Shown here: piece by piece, positions 6,579 through 8,285 of the stretch | Layout of the letters: every line of letters begins with the position of its first letter | Position numbering within the stretch: the first letter of the stretch is position 1 | NCBI GenBank assembly: GCA_002373535.1 | Contig: DFKL01000135.1 | Coordinates: forward strand, 1-8,285 | DNA length: 8,285 nt | Reading direction: 5' to 3' | Origin: Prevotellaceae bacterium UBA3646 | GTDB lineage: Bacteria > Bacteroidota > Bacteroidia > Bacteroidales > Bacteroidaceae | The notes under the pieces: model-generated | Database searches by the model: none | Told to the model about the DNA's origin: nothing | Seen by the model: only the letters and a program-made list of their open reading frames with translations | Position numbers and translations under genes: made by a program

Positions 6579-6951
6579 ATATTTTTTCTCCGCCTCCACA
6601 CTCCTGCTCATTACCATACTGAGCCTGGTGCCTGCGCGAGAGTTTCCACAGGTCGATGCACGGTTTGCCGACAAATGGGCACACTGGGTAATGTATGCAG
6701 CCGCCACCCTGGTCATCGGGATTGAGCAAGGACTTAGGAAGCCCGTCCGCAGATGGCATATACGGATTATGCGTATTGCCGTATTTACATCACTGTGGGG
6801 CGCGCTTATGGAAGTATGTCAGGCCACCCTCACCACGACACGCAGCGGCGACGCCATGGATGCCGCAGCCAACACCTTCGGCGCAGCATGCGGGGCAACC
6901 CTCCTGTTTTTCCTGTACAGACAGTTTCCAAGACTGAGAGACACACCGTAA
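6568..6951 (+). CDS. VanZ-like family small membrane protein
   Basis: A 127-residue protein matching the VanZ-like family (PF04892 type). It has four hydrophobic segments, at roughly residues 5-22, 38-53, 66-84 and 100-117. The conserved polar residues are present: DKWAH at 35-39, E82 and Q85, R92, then D98, N102 and G105 in the DAAANTFGAACG segment. The founding member VanZ gives low-level teicoplanin resistance in enterococci, but the biochemical role of the family is unsettled and resistance should not be assumed here. Its ATG lies inside the end of the GT4 gene (11-bp overlap, different frame), so it is the last gene of the plus operon. A longer frame opening at 6439 would run inside the GT4 gene and adds no membrane or family sequence. 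Only 3 bp separate its stop from that of the convergent gene. Confidence 0.85.
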   Translation: MKNRYFFSASTLLLITILSLVPAREFPQVDARFADKWAHWVMYAAATLVIGIEQGLRKPVRRWHIRIMRIAVFTSLWGALMEVCQATLTTTRSGDAMDAAANTFGAACGATLLFFLYRQFPRLRDTP

Positions 6952-6954
6952 GGA

Positions 6955-7752
6955 CTACCTCTTCAGCACAGCCCTCACCACGAACCACAAATGTCTGATT
7001 ACCGCAGTTGCCCAGCCATAGTGTACCGCCATCAGCCGGAACCGTTCCACCAGTGAAGCCCGGTGGTTCCTTGTCGTCATTCCCTCAGACAGATAGTCCG
7101 TCAGTATCATGTTCGTGTTCAGCACCGGCAGCCTGCGGCGCGCGGCACGCTTCAGCAGACGTATGCACCAGTCATAATCCGCGCTGAACCGGTATCTTAC
7201 ATCATATTTCTGTATCCGTGCCAGATCTGTACGCACATAGAAACTCTGATGGCACACCAGCATGCCGTCAGCAAAACTGCGCCAGTCCAGTTCCTCCGGA
7301 GCCTGCAGGCGTCTGTGTCGCAGGAACCTGCCTTCGCTGTCCACCAGGTCCGTCTCGCCATACACTATGGCAGGATTGTGTGCATATCCCCTGAGCCAGT
7401 CCATCTTTTCCACGATGTCCGCTATCGTGGTACTGGCATGTAGCCGGTCACCCGCATTCAGGAACACGATATAGTCGCCTGTTGCATTCACCAGAGCCTT
7501 GTTCATGGCATCATACAACCCATGGTCAGGTTCGCGCAGCACCTTTATCTGATGCGGAATACCCTCGTGCGTGTTGCGCTCTACATACCTCTGGACCAGC
7601 AGGAACGTCCCGTCGGAACTGCAGCCGTCGACTATCAGATGCTCTATATGACTGTATGTCTGGCATGATACACTGTCTATGGTCCGCTGCAGCGTGGCCT
7701 GCGCGTTATAAGTGACAGTGGCTATGGTGATTACCGGAAACTCCCCTTTCAT
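6955..7752 (-). CDS. Glycosyltransferase family 2 (WcaE-like)
   Basis: A 265-residue GT2 enzyme with a GT-A fold. FPVITIATVTYN at residues 5-16 starts the fold. LIVDGCSSDGT (39-49), REPDHGLYDAMNK (73-85) and GDYIVFLNAGD (92-102) follow, the last holding the DxD-equivalent residues. The later segments CHQSFYVR and FSADYDW match the acceptor and catalytic-base region of the colanic-acid WcaE type. The EPDHGLYDAMNKAL block is strongly diagnostic of this subgroup. No membrane helix is evident, although the C-terminus (WFVVRAVLKR) is hydrophobic and basic and may touch the membrane. The start lies 2 bp after the stop of the YfhO-family gene, so the two form one minus-strand unit separate from the operon at 1-4351. 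The sugar donor is unknown. Confidence 0.93.
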   Translation of the reverse strand: MKGEFPVITIATVTYNAQATLQRTIDSVSCQTYSHIEHLIVDGCSSDGTFLLVQRYVERNTHEGIPHQIKVLREPDHGLYDAMNKALVNATGDYIVFLNAGDRLHASTTIADIVEKMDWLRGYAHNPAIVYGETDLVDSEGRFLRHRRLQAPEELDWRSFADGMLVCHQSFYVRTDLARIQKYDVRYRFSADYDWCIRLLKRAARRRLPVLNTNMILTDYLSEGMTTRNHRASLVERFRLMAVHYGWATAVIRHLWFVVRAVLKR

Positions 7753-7754
7753 AC

Positions 7755-8285
7755 TCAGGACTCAGCGCTTTGCCGCATAGACTTTCTCCTCCTCCACATG
7801 GAGAATCCCATGATACCCAGAGCCGTCAGCACCAGGAAAGCCATTGCAGAATATGCTATGGTCTCCGTCGTATGGACGGACTTGGGGTCGAAAGTCATCA
7901 CTATGTCACAGTCGCCGGGCCCTACCTTTACGGCACGCAGCACATAGTCTACGCGACCTACCGGGACCTCCTGCCCGTTGACCGTGGCACGCCATCCCGG
8001 ATAGTATATGTCCGAGAAGACTATTACGCCACCACTTTTGCTGCTGGCCTTGTACCTCATCTCCACCGGACCGTACGACACGAGGCTGACCATAGCCGTG
8101 CTGTCTTGGCCAGACTTGTAGCCACTCATCCATGACGCCGCCTCGCCACAAGACTCTGCCGGCGATGAAACTGCCACTTTCCGCAAGTCCACCTTGCTCA
8201 GCATGGACAGTTCATTATCCGCATTACGCACGTCGCGCACCTCGTCTACAAACCATGCATTGCCCATTGCCGCCGGATTACGGGC
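7755..8285 (-). CDS. YfhO-family membrane protein (partial, C-terminal part only)
   Basis: The last 176 residues of a larger protein whose start lies beyond the right edge. The fragment matches the C-terminal periplasmic domain of YfhO-family proteins: ARNPAAMGNAWFVDEV at the window edge, then VFSDIYYPGWRATVNGQEV and VDYVLRAVKVGPGDCDIVMTF, followed by one membrane helix (about AYSAMAFLVLTALGIMGF) and a basic tail RRRKSMRQ. Full-length members usually exceed 800 residues with many membrane helices and resemble GT-C enzymes that use lipid-phosphate sugars. YfhO relatives in Firmicutes (Listeria GtlB, Bacillus YfhO) are involved in lipoteichoic acid glycosylation, so an external glycosylation step is a reasonable guess here. 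A methionine codon at 8265-8267 is not a credible start because the family match continues upstream of it without a stop. Confidence 0.88.
   Translation of the reverse strand, partial: ARNPAAMGNAWFVDEVRDVRNADNELSMLSKVDLRKVAVSSPAESCGEAASWMSGYKSGQDSTAMVSLVSYGPVEMRYKASSKSGGVIVFSDIYYPGWRATVNGQEVPVGRVDYVLRAVKVGPGDCDIVMTFDPKSVHTTETIAYSAMAFLVLTALGIMGFSMWRRRKSMRQSAES

Noticed and set aside
6568..6951. Glycopeptide resistance gene
   Set aside because: The protein is only VanZ-like by family; there are no vanA/H/X neighbours and the host appears Gram-negative.
6952..6954. Bidirectional terminator between the convergent genes
   Set aside because: Only 3 bp are available and no stable stem-loop with a T-run spans the junction.

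Overview
The window is a slice of a surface-polysaccharide (capsule, exopolysaccharide or O-antigen type) locus, most likely from a Gram-negative Bacteroidota, order Bacteroidales. The organism call is inferred from the protein families (LicD, IspD/TarI-like, YfhO, WcaE-like GT2 and small VanZ proteins in one compact locus), from the lack of Shine-Dalgarno sequences before the starts that have their own upstream region, and from AT-rich intergenic DNA in an otherwise GC-moderate sequence. No marker gene fixes the genus.

Layout. (1) Minus-strand operon, read right to left from 4351 to beyond position 1: acyltransferase-3 membrane protein, GT2 glycosyltransferase, LicD phosphotransferase, extended SDR (epimerase/dehydratase/reductase type), and an IspD/TarI-like cytidylyltransferase cut by the window edge. 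All junctions are tight (16-bp overlap, 8 bp, 13 bp, ATGA overlap). (2) A 101-bp AT-rich divergent intergenic region, 4352-4452, the only non-coding stretch of any size. It holds two palindromes and a promoter -7-like box facing each gene. (3) Plus-strand operon: a GT-A type glycosyltransferase, a WcaC/WcaL-like GT4, and a VanZ-like small membrane protein, linked by overlaps of 4 and 11 bp. (4) A second minus-strand pair, GT2 (WcaE-like) preceded by a YfhO-family membrane protein cut by the right edge. It converges on the plus operon with only 3 bp between stop codons.

How the genes may work together. The cytidylyltransferase, SDR and LicD form a plausible module that makes a CDP-activated polyol or similar small group and transfers it as a phosphodiester onto the glycan. 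Four glycosyltransferases would build the repeat unit, the acyltransferase would O-acylate it, and the YfhO protein may add a lipid-linked sugar outside the cytoplasmic membrane. No Wzx, Wzy, priming transferase or Wza/Wzc export gene is in the window, so the full locus must extend beyond it. There are no RNA genes, mobile elements or CRISPR arrays that I can see.
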